Source: Primula veris
Lineage: Eukaryota > Streptophyta > Magnoliopsida > Ericales > Primulaceae
Length of the DNA: 64,000 nucleotides
Direction of reading: 5' to 3'
Assembly (NCBI GenBank): GCA_963682055.1
Contig: OY821742.1
Coordinates: 23,872,560-23,936,559 of the forward strand
Shown here: positions 13,538 to 22,919 of the stretch, piece by piece
Layout of the letters: each line of letters opens with the position of its first letter
Position numbering within the stretch: the stretch's first letter is position 1
The notes under the pieces: generated by a model
Databases searched by the model: none
What the model was told of the DNA's origin: nothing
Seen by the model: only the letters and a program-made list of their open reading frames with translations
Position numbers and translations under genes: made by a program

Positions 13538-16500
13538 TGTTAAATGAAAACAAAATTTCATGAAACGAACAGGGCTATGATCACTATCATCTCGTTTACC
13601 AAACAAAATGTATATTTTCGTTCATTATCATTTCATTTAGTAATGAACGAAACTGAGCCGAGCTCTTAACGAAACGGACAAGAAATTTTTCACGAAAATT
13701 TTGCATCATTCTTACCCCTACTTTGGACTAACGAATTTAAATTGTTTCGTAACAAGTAGTTTCTTCCAACGCATAGCCATCAAGTTACGACTAGGGAAAA
13801 AACACTATATTGCCGTCATTGTCAATTTTGAGATTTATGCTGTTCTTTGAGCCTCTCGAAATACTCTTATTTCACTGACATACATTTACGTTAATTATTC
13901 TCCCTCCCTGTCTATCACTGGTTGTACACAATGCCTGATAGACCTGTTTGCACTTTTATCTTATTTCCCTCCTTGTGGTTTAGCATTTTCTTTTCACTCT
14001 CATGCTGGGTTCTTTTGATTGTGAAGATGTATAATTAAATCAGAATTGGCCCCTTTGGATTGTTGTAGATCATACATTGTTGTTTTATTTTTAATTATGG
14101 CACTGTTTCCATTTTATGGTCCAGATGATATCCTCATTCACTAAAAATTAGCCTCTTTGTGTTATTGTAGATCATACATCGTTATTTTATTTTAATTAAT
14201 TATGGTACTGTTTTCCTTTTTATGGTGCAGATGATTTGCTCATGCACTTTTCTTTATGCATTAAGACGAGGAAACCTTATATCTTTTAGTGAAAGTGAAT
14301 CCCTGAATTTATCAGATAACTCTTCAATGTTTGTTCCAGTAAAATCATTGGTTCGTACCTTGCCTTTGGCACTGACATACCTGCTCTATATGGTATGGTT
14401 ATATAACTTCCTATACTCTTAACATTTCCTTCAGTAATTCTATTTATTGTCAATGACGAAAGCCACACTTCTGTTGCTCTTGTAAGCTAGCATCAATGGA
14501 ATCTGTGAGAGGAGTCAATGTACCTATGTACACTACCCTCAGAAGAACCACTGTTGTGTTCACTATGGTCGTTGAATATGTTCTAGCAGGGCAAAAATAC
14601 ACCTCTTCTGTTATTGGAAGGTAAGCGGTACTTTTCAATTCTTTTTATTATCATACAGAAGTGGTCTACATTGGTCGCTATGAAATTAATCTCGTTATGA
14701 TCTGGTGATGCTGATTGAAATTATTATTTCGCTTGTGATAAACTAACGTCGATACTACTTTATTGTAAGGTAGATTGCTTCAGTAATTCTAGTCTAATAT
14801 ATGACAAGAGCATTTTATATCTTAAATCTAGAGTCTTTCTGAGTATTATTGGCACACATGATTTTTTGGAGACATTATCCCTTGTGTACACCGACCTATA
14901 TAAAAAAATTTAACAATAATTACACTTACAAATTACAGTTGACTTTCAAAATGTAGGCATCTTTTTGCACAAAGTGGATAACCAGTGCCCCGACTTATAA
15001 AAAATCACAATTTTGACGCCAATCAATGCTAAATCAAACAATTGGTACACCAGCCTATTAAAATTAACAATGCTCATTGCGCAAACAATTGGCACATAAG
15101 TGTGCTTAAACAATTAGTTCATGAATAATGTTTTTAGTTGAGATTACAACGTTAGTGTACTAGTTGGTCATTTTGTGTCGATTGGTGTCAAAATTGTGAG
15201 AGTGGATTATGTTGTGTACTAATTGGTAAAAACTTATTGTTTTGCGTACCAAAATAGTAATTTTCTAATCTTTTAGATGGTTTTTCATGAGCGTTCGTGT
15301 TTCTGATGTCTCCATTTAATCAATAACTTTAAGGTGTTATCAGTGTGGCATTAATCGTTTTTGGTGCATTCATTGCTGGAGCTCGAGACCTGTCATTTGA
15401 TTCCCATGGCTATGCTGTTGTCTTTGTTGCGAATATCACCACGGCAATCTATCTTGCAACCATAGCTCGTATTGGTAATCCTTGTCTCTCTCTCCATCTC
15501 TCTCCCTCTTGCAGATTCTATCTCATGGCTCCTATTCATCTTCACTCTTTTTGCCGTTGTGATTTTAACAGGCAAATCTAGTGGCCTCAATACCTTTGGG
15601 CTTATGTGGTGCAATGGTAAGTCTTAACAGTTTTGAAAATAAAATCATTCTCTTCTTTAAAAATGTTAGCAAGACTTGCTCTAATGTGTGGTTTAATGAA
15701 TAATGAGATAAGCCATTCATACTTTCTACTATAGGAATAATATGCGGACCTTGCTTACTATTCTGGACATATGTTCGAGGTGACTTGGAGTTGACATTGA
15801 ACTTCCCGTATCTTTTTTCTCCCGGGTTTATGGTAATCTCTTGACCATCTTATTTTCTCTGTGTCTAAGGTCTAGTTTTGGGAGACTTAAGAATTGAGTT
15901 TCCTGATGAGACAAAAGGCGTGGATTCGTTTGCTCATCCATCCTCCATGTATAAATTAAATTTCAAGCCAGGTGTATAGTTAACCGTAACAAAATGTGTC
16001 TAAAGTTGTGCTAGGTAGTTACCCTTTTTTCGCATTTTCGTTACTTCTTGTACAAACCTTTTTAAGATTTTCGAACCAAGGTCAATATTAAGAGCTGGGG
16101 TCTAGTCCCCTCATCCTAAACCTTGAATTTTATTCTCCTCGAAGTCCGACAATTAAGGCTTCTAGAAAGATCCAGAAACTTTATCATTTCATTATTTTTT
16201 TGTACTTGTATTTATGATTTTGGAATGATCTACTTCATGTCCCCTTCTATAATGTCCAACTTATCTGGAGTTTGAAGTTTCTAATTGATTATAGGCTTAT
16301 AGCACTTCTGGTCGTCATTTTTTTAAATATTTTTTGCAGGTTGTGATGCTTCTTTCCTGCATACTGGCTTTCTTCTTGAACTACAGTATATTCTTAAATA
16401 CGACTCTCAATTCAGCTCTGACTCAAACAATTTGCGGCAATCTTAAGGTTCCTTGATTTTTACAGCAGATATATTTCAACCATTATCTACATTTTCCTTG

Positions 16501-17896
16501 TCTTTAGAAAACAATTATGCTGCTCTATTGTATTAAGAGTACCTGTCCAAAGTATGGGCTATGAACATTTTTTACTTTAGTTTGAGTCAGAGCTGAATTT
16601 GGCGTTATATAGAGGTTTTCTTTTTTACTGCCAGGACTGTTGGAGCGTTATAAAAGATAAACATGTTTTAATGAAGAAGGGGCACCAGACTCCCCCTATT
16701 GGGGGAGTCACCGTGACACCCCCTCCGTTTTATGCATTCTTAATTATTTTCCGGTCATATTTTTTTAAAATAACTTTTTATTTTATTTGTAAAGTGTTCG
16801 TACAAAAAAATCTGTAAAATTTGCTCTCTTATAGGAGTATTTTTTCATGTTTATTTGGCATTACTATCCTATAAAAGGCCAAATAAACAATTAAACACCA
16901 AAAAATATATAAAAGTACAAATTTTACAGATTTTTTTTAACGAACACTTCACAAATAAAAAAACGGAGGAAGATTCATTGTTGCGAGAACGAATAAATTC
17001 TCATATGATTTCATATAGCCTACCCCAAATCTTTGGGATGAAGGTGTAGTTTGATGATGATGATGATGACTTAACAAATAAAATAAAACGTTGATTTAAA
17101 AAAAATTGACCGGAAAAATAATGAAGGATATGATCCTTGCTGTTCTGCTCGAAAGCAATATCGCCTTATTTTTCGTCACTTCCACCCTGGTTTGATCCAA
17201 CGTTGATTTAAGTCGACATCGATCCCAGATGAGAACAAAAGCGATTATTTTCCGCCCTTTAAATTGAGATTATTTTATCGATGAGTAAGTAAGGAAAGGG
17301 CCTTTGTGTACTCCCCTCACCACCATGGTTTGATCCATGTCCCCTTCAAAGGTGAGGGTTTGTTATGAAAAGAAGTGAGAAAGGGTCTTGAGAACAAAAG
17401 CGATTGCTTCTCCATGTTTTTTCATGATCATGGTAGTGAAAATGGGTCCCAAAGCTTTAGAAACAATCAATTACTAGTTCAGAATAGAACTTTATAGTCT
17501 GTCCTGAAATGCATGACCAATCAATTACCAGTTCAAGGCATATTTGTTGTCAGAGACTCTTTTGACATGTTTTTTTTGTGTGTCCGATTTGAAGGATCTT
17601 TTTACCATTGGGCTTGGCTGGATGCTGTTTGGTGCCCTTCCTTTCGACTTTGTGAGTGAAGCCTTTTCGTTCAGTGTGCTTATATTTTCTCTACTAGTGC
17701 TTTCTGGCGACTGTATTACCAAAGTATTGGGCATCCATTCTGGGCATAATCTCAGGATAAGGATTTTTTATATATATATTTTTATATACATTAATAAGAG
17801 GATCTTATTATCTTCTTGCAGTTGAATGTTGTTGGGCAGCTGCTTGGGTTTGTTGGATCGGGCTTATACGCCTACTGTAAGATGATGAGAATGTAG
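4040..17896 (+). CDS. UGNT1: UGNT1/SLC35D-like nucleotide-sugar transporter, 10 exons
   Basis: Joined coding exons are 4040-4214, 11464-11540, 14231-14392, 14487-14620, 15344-15474, 15572-15616, 15735-15832, 16340-16447, 17595-17651 and 17822-17896. They total 1062 nt, or 353 residues plus TAG. Every intron is GT-AG and no stop interrupts the joined frame. The N-terminus (residues 1-45) is cytosolic-looking, with a Pro run and six Asp. It is followed by about ten hydrophobic segments of the drug/metabolite transporter fold. Family signatures are FNKAALSSYGFP (about 65-76), VNVPMYTTLRRTT (about 147-159), GAFIAGARDLSF (about 190-201), LNTTLNSALTQTICGN (about 293-308) and GLGWMLFGALPFD (about 315-328). 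These match the plant UDP-GlcNAc/UDP-GalNAc transporter UGNT1 and animal SLC35D, which import nucleotide sugars into the Golgi/ER lumen. Substrate is inferred from family resemblance. The gene looks intact despite many intronic insertions. Confidence 0.93.
4221..4252 (+). repeat. (CT)16 microsatellite at start of intron 1
   Basis: A pure CT run that starts six bases into intron 1. It is complementary to the GA run upstream of exon 1 over more than 30 bases. Confidence 0.97.
4640..5735 (+). mobile_element. Ty3/gypsy fragment: gag end, protease, 3' LTR
   Basis: A decayed aspartic-protease region at about 4720-5070 contains LGWLKKDASLQITEQCTFKFAI followed by VPLDICQVIVG, typical of plant gypsy protease. 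A rearranged stretch follows and then an LTR at about 5387-5735, which matches the reverse complement of 7320-7690. No reverse transcriptase is present. It lies inside intron 1 of the transporter gene. Confidence 0.75.
5736..7690 (-). mobile_element. Ty3/gypsy gag-protease fragment with 5' LTR, inverted
   Basis: Read on the minus strand: LTR at about 7690-7340, a primer-binding-like TGGTATCAA near 7345, gag from about 7330, a CCHC zinc knuckle (CDHCNKDGHTKYGC, about 6440-6400), and protease at about 6150-5950. The coding stretch then runs to about 5740 (VEACLPFEVDPEVDARFDQI) and meets the LTR of the plus-strand copy. Stops and frameshifts break the frame. Same family as the 4640-5735 fragment, head-to-head with it. 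Confidence 0.75.
7691..8852. other. intron 1 sequence, unassigned
   Basis: Intronic, with no recognised domain. The word CTTTGTTTGGTTGGTGGTATAG near 8010 resembles a Harbinger-type terminus, but no matching right end was found. Confidence 0.4.
8853..9183 (-). mobile_element. TRIM element A, complete, with TSD
   Basis: Two direct 115-117-bp LTRs (8853-8967 and 9067-9183) begin TGTTAA and end TAACA. The internal part is only about 100 bp. On the minus strand a near-canonical initiator-Met primer-binding site (TACTATCAGAGC, 9066-9055) adjoins the 5' LTR, and a purine tract (AGGGAGAG) adjoins the 3' LTR. The 5-bp duplication TTGTA flanks it (8848-8852 and 9184-9188). The LTRs differ at about nine positions. 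It is non-coding by design. Confidence 0.93.
9191..9523 (+). mobile_element. TRIM element B, complete, with TSD
   Basis: Two 110-bp LTRs (9191-9300 and 9414-9523) differ at only three positions. The primer-binding site TGGTATCAGAGTC starts directly at 9301, and the purine tract GAGGGGAGAG ends at 9413. Target duplication GTATT is at 9186-9190 and 9524-9528. It is in the opposite orientation to TRIM A and shares internal and LTR words with it, so the two are related subfamilies. Confidence 0.95.
9529..11356 (+). other. intron 1 remainder, unassigned
   Basis: Moderately AT-rich intronic sequence without a recognised coding segment, RNA gene or bounded repeat. Confidence 0.4.
11357..11412 (+). 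repeat. decayed upstream copy of exon 2 acceptor and start
   Basis: The stretch resembles 11446-11510 (acceptor plus the first half of exon 2). The copy reads ATTTGTTATGCGGTGCTGAT where the real one reads ATTTGTTTTGCAGTGTTATT. The AG of the acceptor has become GG, so it cannot be spliced. Confidence 0.65.
11464..11540 (+). CDS. UGNT1: UGNT1-like exon 2
   Basis: Acceptor TTTTGCAG at 11456-11463 and donor GTAAAA at 11541. The exon completes a Val codon and then reads LLILFNKAALSSYGFPCANVITLFQ, the first membrane segment and conserved NKA loop of this transporter family. Confidence 0.92.
11541..13250 (+). other. intron 2, first part, with hairpin cluster
   Basis: No coding sequence is recognised. 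At 12344-12425 there are consecutive short inverted repeats, the best being CCGAAGCG/CGCTTCGG (12365-12372 and 12381-12388) with an 8-base loop. Confidence 0.45.
13259..13720. mobile_element. hAT MITE with AT microsatellite core
   Basis: Termini TAGGGCTGATAATGATGC and, reversed, TAGGGGTAAGAATGATGC. It is flanked by 8-bp duplications CTTAGGAC (13251-13258) and CTTTGGAC (13721-13728). The 462-bp element is non-coding and carries a long AT dinucleotide run at about 13480-13530. It lies in intron 2. Confidence 0.88.
14036..14250 (+). repeat. tandem duplication including exon 3 acceptor
   Basis: Unit 14044-14143 is repeated at about 14148-14250: the branch/polypyrimidine region, the acceptor (TATGGTCCAG and TATGGTGCAG) and the first codons of exon 3. 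Only the downstream copy continues in frame. Confidence 0.85.
14231..14392 (+). CDS. UGNT1: UGNT1-like exon 3
   Basis: Acceptor TATGGTGCAG ends at 14230 and donor GTATGG starts at 14393. It codes 54 residues from MICSCTFLYALRR to LALTYLLYM. A near-identical acceptor lies 106 bases upstream, but its downstream frame stops after eight codons, so the 14231 acceptor is the productive one. Confidence 0.9.
14487..14620 (+). CDS. UGNT1: UGNT1-like exon 4
   Basis: Begins LASMESVRGVNVPMYTTLRR after the acceptor TGTAAG and ends with a split Ser codon before GTAAGC. The alternative AG four bases downstream (14490) gives the wrong phase. The segment is the substrate-side conserved loop of the SLC35 group. 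Confidence 0.9.
14881..15260 (+). other. intron 4 interior, unassigned repeats
   Basis: Several short words such as AATTGG(C/T)ACA recur on both strands, suggesting an old palindromic insertion. No termini could be fixed. Confidence 0.3.
15344..15474 (+). CDS. UGNT1: UGNT1-like exon 5
   Basis: Acceptor TTATCAG ends at 15343; donor GTAATC starts at 15475. Reads VALIVFGAFIAGARDLSFDS and ends ATIARI plus one base. It matches the GAFxAGxxDLxF motif of SLC35D/UGNT1 proteins. Confidence 0.9.
15572..15616 (+). CDS. UGNT1: UGNT1-like exon 6
   Basis: A 45-nt microexon between TTTTAACAG and GTAAGT. It codes KSSGLNTFGLMWCN with split codons at both ends. It is too short to stand out as an ORF but is needed to keep the frame. 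Confidence 0.88.
15735..15832 (+). CDS. UGNT1: UGNT1-like exon 7
   Basis: Acceptor ACTATAG ends at 15734; donor GTAATC starts at 15833. Reads IICGPCLLFWTYVRGDLE and ends SPGFM in phase 0. Confidence 0.9.
16340..16447 (+). CDS. UGNT1: UGNT1-like exon 8
   Basis: Acceptor TTTTTTGCAG ends at 16339; donor GTTCCT, an unusual donor, starts at 16448. Codes VVMLLSCILAFFLNYS and the highly conserved LNTTLNSALTQTICGNLK. Twenty bases of this exon (16409-16428) recur in reverse complement in the following intron. Confidence 0.9.
16580..16599 (-). repeat. 20-nt antisense copy of exon 8 in intron 8
   Basis: GTTTGAGTCAGAGCTGAATT is the exact reverse complement of exon 8 bases 16409-16428. Confidence 0.95.
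16722..17127. mobile_element. Stowaway-like palindromic insertion in intron 8
   Basis: CCCTCCGTTTTA near 16724 is mirrored by AAAACGGAGGAAG near 16960. About 40 bp (16780-16820) is inverted at 16917-16960. A second inverted match pairs about 16738-16793 with 17062-17127. This fits a Stowaway/mariner MITE with a further rearranged arm. Target duplications were not resolved. Confidence 0.5.
17595..17651 (+). CDS. UGNT1: UGNT1-like exon 9
   Basis: A 57-nt exon between TTTGAAG and GTGAGT coding DLFTIGLGWMLFGALPFDF, the penultimate conserved membrane segment of the family. Confidence 0.9.
17822..17896 (+). CDS. UGNT1: UGNT1-like terminal exon 10
   Basis: Acceptor TTCTTGCAG ends at 17821. It codes LNVVGQLLGFVGSGLYAYCK and MMRM before TAG at 17894-17896. 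The 3' UTR should follow to roughly 18000-18150. I saw no clear canonical AATAAA, so the polyadenylation site is not placed. Confidence 0.92.
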   Translation: MNVVGQLLGFVGSGLYAYCKMMRM

Positions 17897-18599
17897 TTGT
17901 GTTGGTTAGGCAAGGATTTTCTGCATTGGAGCTGTCTTGGATTCTGAAATCTCAAATTTTAGAATATTTTTTGGAAGAATAGTAGTCTTTCAATAACACC
18001 CACATTTTATGATCTACTTTATTTTTCTAGGTATGATGCGACAGGTTACTGATAGAATGAGTACATAGGTGCATATTGTCTGGGAAAATTGAGGTGCTTA
18101 TTTATTTACAAAAAGTCAAGAAATACTCGCGAGTTTTATATTATGAAGCATATTGTTTCGACTGTTTAATTTGTGTCGAAGTTCTTTTTACGTTCTGCAA
18201 CTTGAAATAGAAATGATGGGTCTTGATGGATTAAAAGAGTAGAATTGGCATATATTTCATAGAAATGATTGTACATTAGCATGGCATATAGTGGTGTTAA
18301 AAGGGACAGCCGACGCGATCCCAGCATGTAGCAAGTCTGGTCCCATATTGGACCGGCCTGGTCCGGTCTTGGAATTAGTCGGGCAGTCGCAGTGAGAACA
18401 CTGCTTGGATGAAACGGCAAAGTCTGCAAAAATAGAAAATACTGGATAACAATGACGGTATTATTCCAGCGTTTGCAGATTGCTTGCTTCCGGGAGATGA
18501 TGATTTTGTAAATTGAATTACAACCATATATAGCTAAAATTAGTTAAAATCAGGACAAATGTTAAAATTGGACAAATTAATCATTTTAGTTTCCGGGCC

Positions 18600-19460
18600 G
18601 AGTAAAATGGTTTTTTTTTTTAAAACGCCATAAAATTCACTCAGGTGCCCTATTGAAGTGATTTTGTATTTGAAAATGTGTATTCTTTAAATATCTATCC
18701 AACCGAATTTGGAGAAATTTGTGCTGCAAAGGCACCAGAATACAACTTACCAAAAGGAGCGTGTCGGTTTTTTTCCTCATAAAAGTTCACTTGGGTGTCT
18801 GTCAGTGATTTTGTTAATAGAATTCGTTTTCAAAAATTATTTATCCAAGTTAATTGCGTCAATATAGTTCTGTCATGTAAAAAAAGCACAAAGACGCTTC
18901 TTTTGCCGAGAAGAGAATTTGCGTGTTGTGGTTCTTAAAAGGTTAGGGTGTGATTAAGATCATATTTTTATTTTCTTTGAAATCGTGCTTTTTTCAAAAA
19001 ATCTGTTAAATCTATTGCTTAAATGTGGTTTAGCAGACCAATTCTCAAAAAGTCACGAAGACATTGTTTTTGCCAAAAGAGTCGTCGTGTTTTGATTCAT
19101 AAAAATTGACTCTAGTGTTAGACTGTGATGATTCTTTTTTTGTTGTGCTTTATTGGAACGTGATTATAAAAAAGTCAATTAGACACCGTTTTCCAGAAAA
19201 GAACGATCTCGCGTTTTGGTTCATACAAAAGGATTCGTGTGATATCCGCTTGGCATGTCTTGAAATCGTGTATTTTTTAAAGATATATCCCAACTCAATT
19301 CCCTCAAAGTGGTTTGACATATCTAAAAGTAGACAGTGTTTATGCCGAAAGGAGCATTCTCGTGTTTTAGTTCACGAAAATTGACTAGGATGTATGATTG
19401 GTATATTTTTTTGGATATCATGTTTTTTTAATGACTATTTAAACTAATTGTTTCAAAGTG
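18600..19460. repeat. degenerate satellite-like tandem array
   Basis: Five diverged units, spaced about 120-170 bp, share a core of the type TTTTGCCGAAAAGAG, CGTGTTTTGGTTCATAAAA and TTGACTNNNGTGT. Core positions are near 18753, 18900, 19068, 19188 and 19340. ORFs through it are not coding-like. Confidence 0.7.
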
Positions 19461-20780
19461 GCACCGCGGTGGAGGTGGTGATTGATGGTGAGAAGTTGAG
19501 TGTGTTTTGAGAGAGAAAAAAAAAAAAAGGCAAATCCTGAAAGACCCGTGAAGGTATGGGTGGAGAACATAAGGAATGCTGTAGGGAAAGACGATCCCAT
19601 GAGAAAGTTACACTTCACAAACTAAAATGATACTAAGATGAAAAGTTACGGTTCGAGATTCTTAGGAAACAACGGTCAATCTGAGTAAAGGGGTTGACCG
19701 TAACCCCTACTACATTCGCCGCAACTTATTTGCTTGTTGCTTCCACTTTGACGGGATATTAGATTTCCTCCGACTGTGTTGTAGTCAACTCTAATGACAA
19801 AACAATAGAAGACGAGTCGTCTTGTTCTTTTTGTCTAGTTCTATGGTCACCATATGATCGGCTAAAAATAGTGTTTTATTTTTAAACTCTTAAACTCGCA
19901 AGAATACAAGTGACAATCATAGTAATTATATTTCTAAAACTGGTATGATATCGGGTCATCCACATAGAATCAAATTTAACTGTTATTATTTCTATGCTTA
20001 TTAGTTTAATAACTATGACTCACTTTTCGTTTAGATTAATTCCTAATCTAACAAACATAACACAATAATATCAACCCAGTGAGTTATCACACCTCACAAA
20101 TCAGTACCAACATGCATATAAAGTAAATAAAAAATAACGAAATCAAATGCGATGGGATGGAACAGTCATGCGTTTAAAGGGAAATAACACAATAATAAAA
20201 GCATAACATGCACAAAGGGGCAAGCAAGTATGCAATAACAAAGGTTATATAAAAATTAAGTATAAAATGTTAAAGAGCCAATGTTTTACTTGCAAGGGAC
20301 TAAGAAAACAGAGCAGGATTCGATGTTTTAAAGGAAATTTTAAATAAAAGAAAAGAGAAAAATAGGATGGTGGTGGTAGCAACTGAATCCGGAGAGGAGA
20401 CAGAAGAAAGAATTTCCCAAAACAGTTCTGGATAGGTTTTATATATAACCCCTTCAAAAACTATGAAATCATGACTGATCCCGATTAAATATCTAGTGAT
20501 CCGGATCACAAGATTGGTGATCCGGATCAGAACCTCTTCTAATTTGGTTTGGCCCAAATGTTTACTATGGTCTTCACTATTGTGCGTAGTTTTGTTTAAC
20601 TCTCCAATTATGCGTTCAATTCACATCCTTATTCATCTTTTCTTCACAAACTCTGGTGCGATCCTTTAGCCTTCAATTATGTCTTGATTTCATTTCACGT
20701 ACAAATTAGCAAAAAACTGCAATCTGATACACAAAACAAGTTATCTAGAGCAAAACATACTTTTGTTGAATATAAACGTT
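19461..20780. other. unassigned intergenic sequence
   Basis: No recognised gene. A repeated GTGATCCGGATCA word occurs near 20498-20530. Nothing else supportable. Confidence 0.4.
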
Positions 20781-21039
20781 TTTTTTTTTCCAAAAGTTAA
20801 ATTGTATTACCAAAGAGTTATTTACATCAAGAGTTCCTGAAAGAAATGGAAATGACGAATCAATCCATTAACATAAAATACAACGAATAAAAAAAAAAAA
20901 GAAATTGTCCCTTCACCGCTGTCTTAATATCCACATAGAGAGAAACTTTCCCAGTTCTCCACTCCTTACCAAACCCTACCTGAATAAATCACCGTTAATA
21001 GCAAGCCAGGATAGAGGTCAACCCCTCACGTTCTCAATC

Positions 21040-21850
21040 CCCTTATAGAATTGGCCATAAACAGCGCATCTGAGGCAATAATCTCAGGTAATGTTTCAAT
21101 ATTCTCGTGATATTTTCGCTTTCTTTCATTACAGATCTTATAAATAATAAGTGAGAAAATTAGATTTACCAGTTTTACTGATCTAGTTTTTTCTTTAAAC
21201 TGTTAGATGCTAAATACTGAAAATTGAAGAGAGAATGAGTACTCACCACATAGGAAAAAATGCACTCGAAAAGAGCTGATTTAAAGCTTCCACCCCTTGA
21301 TGACATAACTGACAAACCTCATCCTAAGCAACACCAATTCTAAACATGTAATTTTTTGTTGTTAATATTTTTTTAATTCCCATCCACATAATAAAACTGC
21401 AATTTGAAATTTTAGGTCTTCCCCATATTAGTTTAAACCAAGGAACAATATTAGCTTTTAATCTAATTTCACTCCATGCTGAACACATAGTAAACCCCCT
21501 TTTCTTAGGAAGCCAAATAGCAGCATCTTGATTGTCATTAACAAGATAATTTACTAGGCTCAAAAGATTAGTTAAAACTTGCATATCCCCAAATTAGCAA
21601 AAGGAATCTCCCAATGATCATTAGACATTATACTGTTCACTTTTGCTATTTTATCCAATACTGTATTATAGATAGCAGCATGGTCAACTAGATCACTAAA
21701 AGGACCAAAGTGAGTCCAATTATCATACGATAAAAAGATTTTAGTACCAACTCACATTTTATGATGAATTAGTAATCTACAAATATGTCTCAGCTTAAGT
21801 AGGTTTTTCCAGATCCATGATGAAACAAAAAGAACTTTATCATATCAATT
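21040..21850 (-). pseudogene. LINE ORF2 3' fragment (reverse-transcriptase zinc-binding domain)
   Basis: On the minus strand, SWIWKNLLKLRHICR is followed by AAIWLPKKRGFTMCSAWSEIR, WFKLIWGRPKISNCSFIMWM and VCQLCHQGVEALNQLF. This is the order of the zf-RVT domain that ends plant LINE polyproteins. Stop codons and frameshifts are present and the upstream reverse transcriptase is missing, so this is a truncated, dead LINE tail. Confidence 0.8.
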
Positions 21851-21987
21851 AACTCCGACCTTTATTATTTTTTAAAGTATTTCTCGTGTCTAAGCTAGAT
21901 TTTTTTTTATCGATTTACATGCGTTATTTTAGGTTTCGGTTGGACTAGGTTAGTTAATTCATCAAACCATGTATATGTTCACATCCT

Positions 21988-22190
21988 TCGGGATGGTAAA
22001 CTGATCAGGTTAGGATGGACCCGATCCACCCGAAGTTTAAATTCTCAGAATCCGATCCGGATCTTTCCAATTTGGATATGAAGTTTTTAGGTGTTGTTTC
22101 TGTTGTAATTGAACGGATCATTCTCAATCACCATAGACCATGTTGTAATTCAGGATCCGATCCAATGTACGGATCCGAATGCCATCCCAA
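21988..22190. mobile_element. short hAT MITE
   Basis: Termini TCGGGATGGTAAACTGATC and, reversed, TTGGGATGGCATTCGGATC. The flanking 8-bp duplications are CACATCCT (21980-21987) and CACATCAT (22191-22198). The element is 203 bp, rich in GGATCCGATCC words and non-coding. Confidence 0.8.
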
Positions 22191-22919
22191 CACATCATGC
22201 ATGAACGTAGTATTAAGGATAAGAAAACAATTATTATTAGAAAACTTAACAACTATTAGATTTTTATCTCCTTAATCGACATAATTCTTTTTTATTGTTA
22301 AACATGGAATTAAGATACGAAATAAAAAAGGAAAAAATACGTTTAGTGTAATTTATTAATAGTGGTTAACAATTTAGATACTAGAGTAGCACTTTTAACA
22401 ATTTAGGTACTACTCTACCAATTTTCGTCAAATTAAGGACTTAATAGCATAGATTGACGACATTGCGATCATTATATCTCACATTTCGGATCTATTTTTT
22501 CCAGACGTTGACAGAATTACACTAATTATATGATAGGTGAGATAACGTGACTGAAATTCTGATATTTTGTTTAACATATTCCGCTTGAGCCTATTACTAT
22601 ATATACATTGGCTATATTCTAGGAAATCTGCAACCTCGTAGATTTTTCTTTGTACATATGTGCAATGAGTGATTAAGGATAAACCTTTTTAGGAGGACAG
22701 TGTAATTATAAACTAACCCAAGATTGATGTATGGTGTTAAAACCCGAATGTATCTTGAGGAGAGACGTAATTATAAATGTTTAAGGAAAAGAGTTAAAAG
22801 AATTACAATCTAACAATCTAACCACATAAACAATATAAATATAAAAAAAAATATACTTAAAAGTAACAAACTTGCAATCTTAATGAACACTCTAATGATA
22901 TTTTATATCACTTAGTCTC

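Noticed and set aside
14490..14620. Acceptor at CTAG (14490) for exon 4
   Set aside because: It would shift the frame. The AG at 14486 keeps phase 0 and restores the conserved LASM segment.
22015..22275. 86-codon ORF
   Set aside because: It overlaps the 203-bp hAT MITE with its GGATCC repeats and continues into AT-rich flank. No domain.
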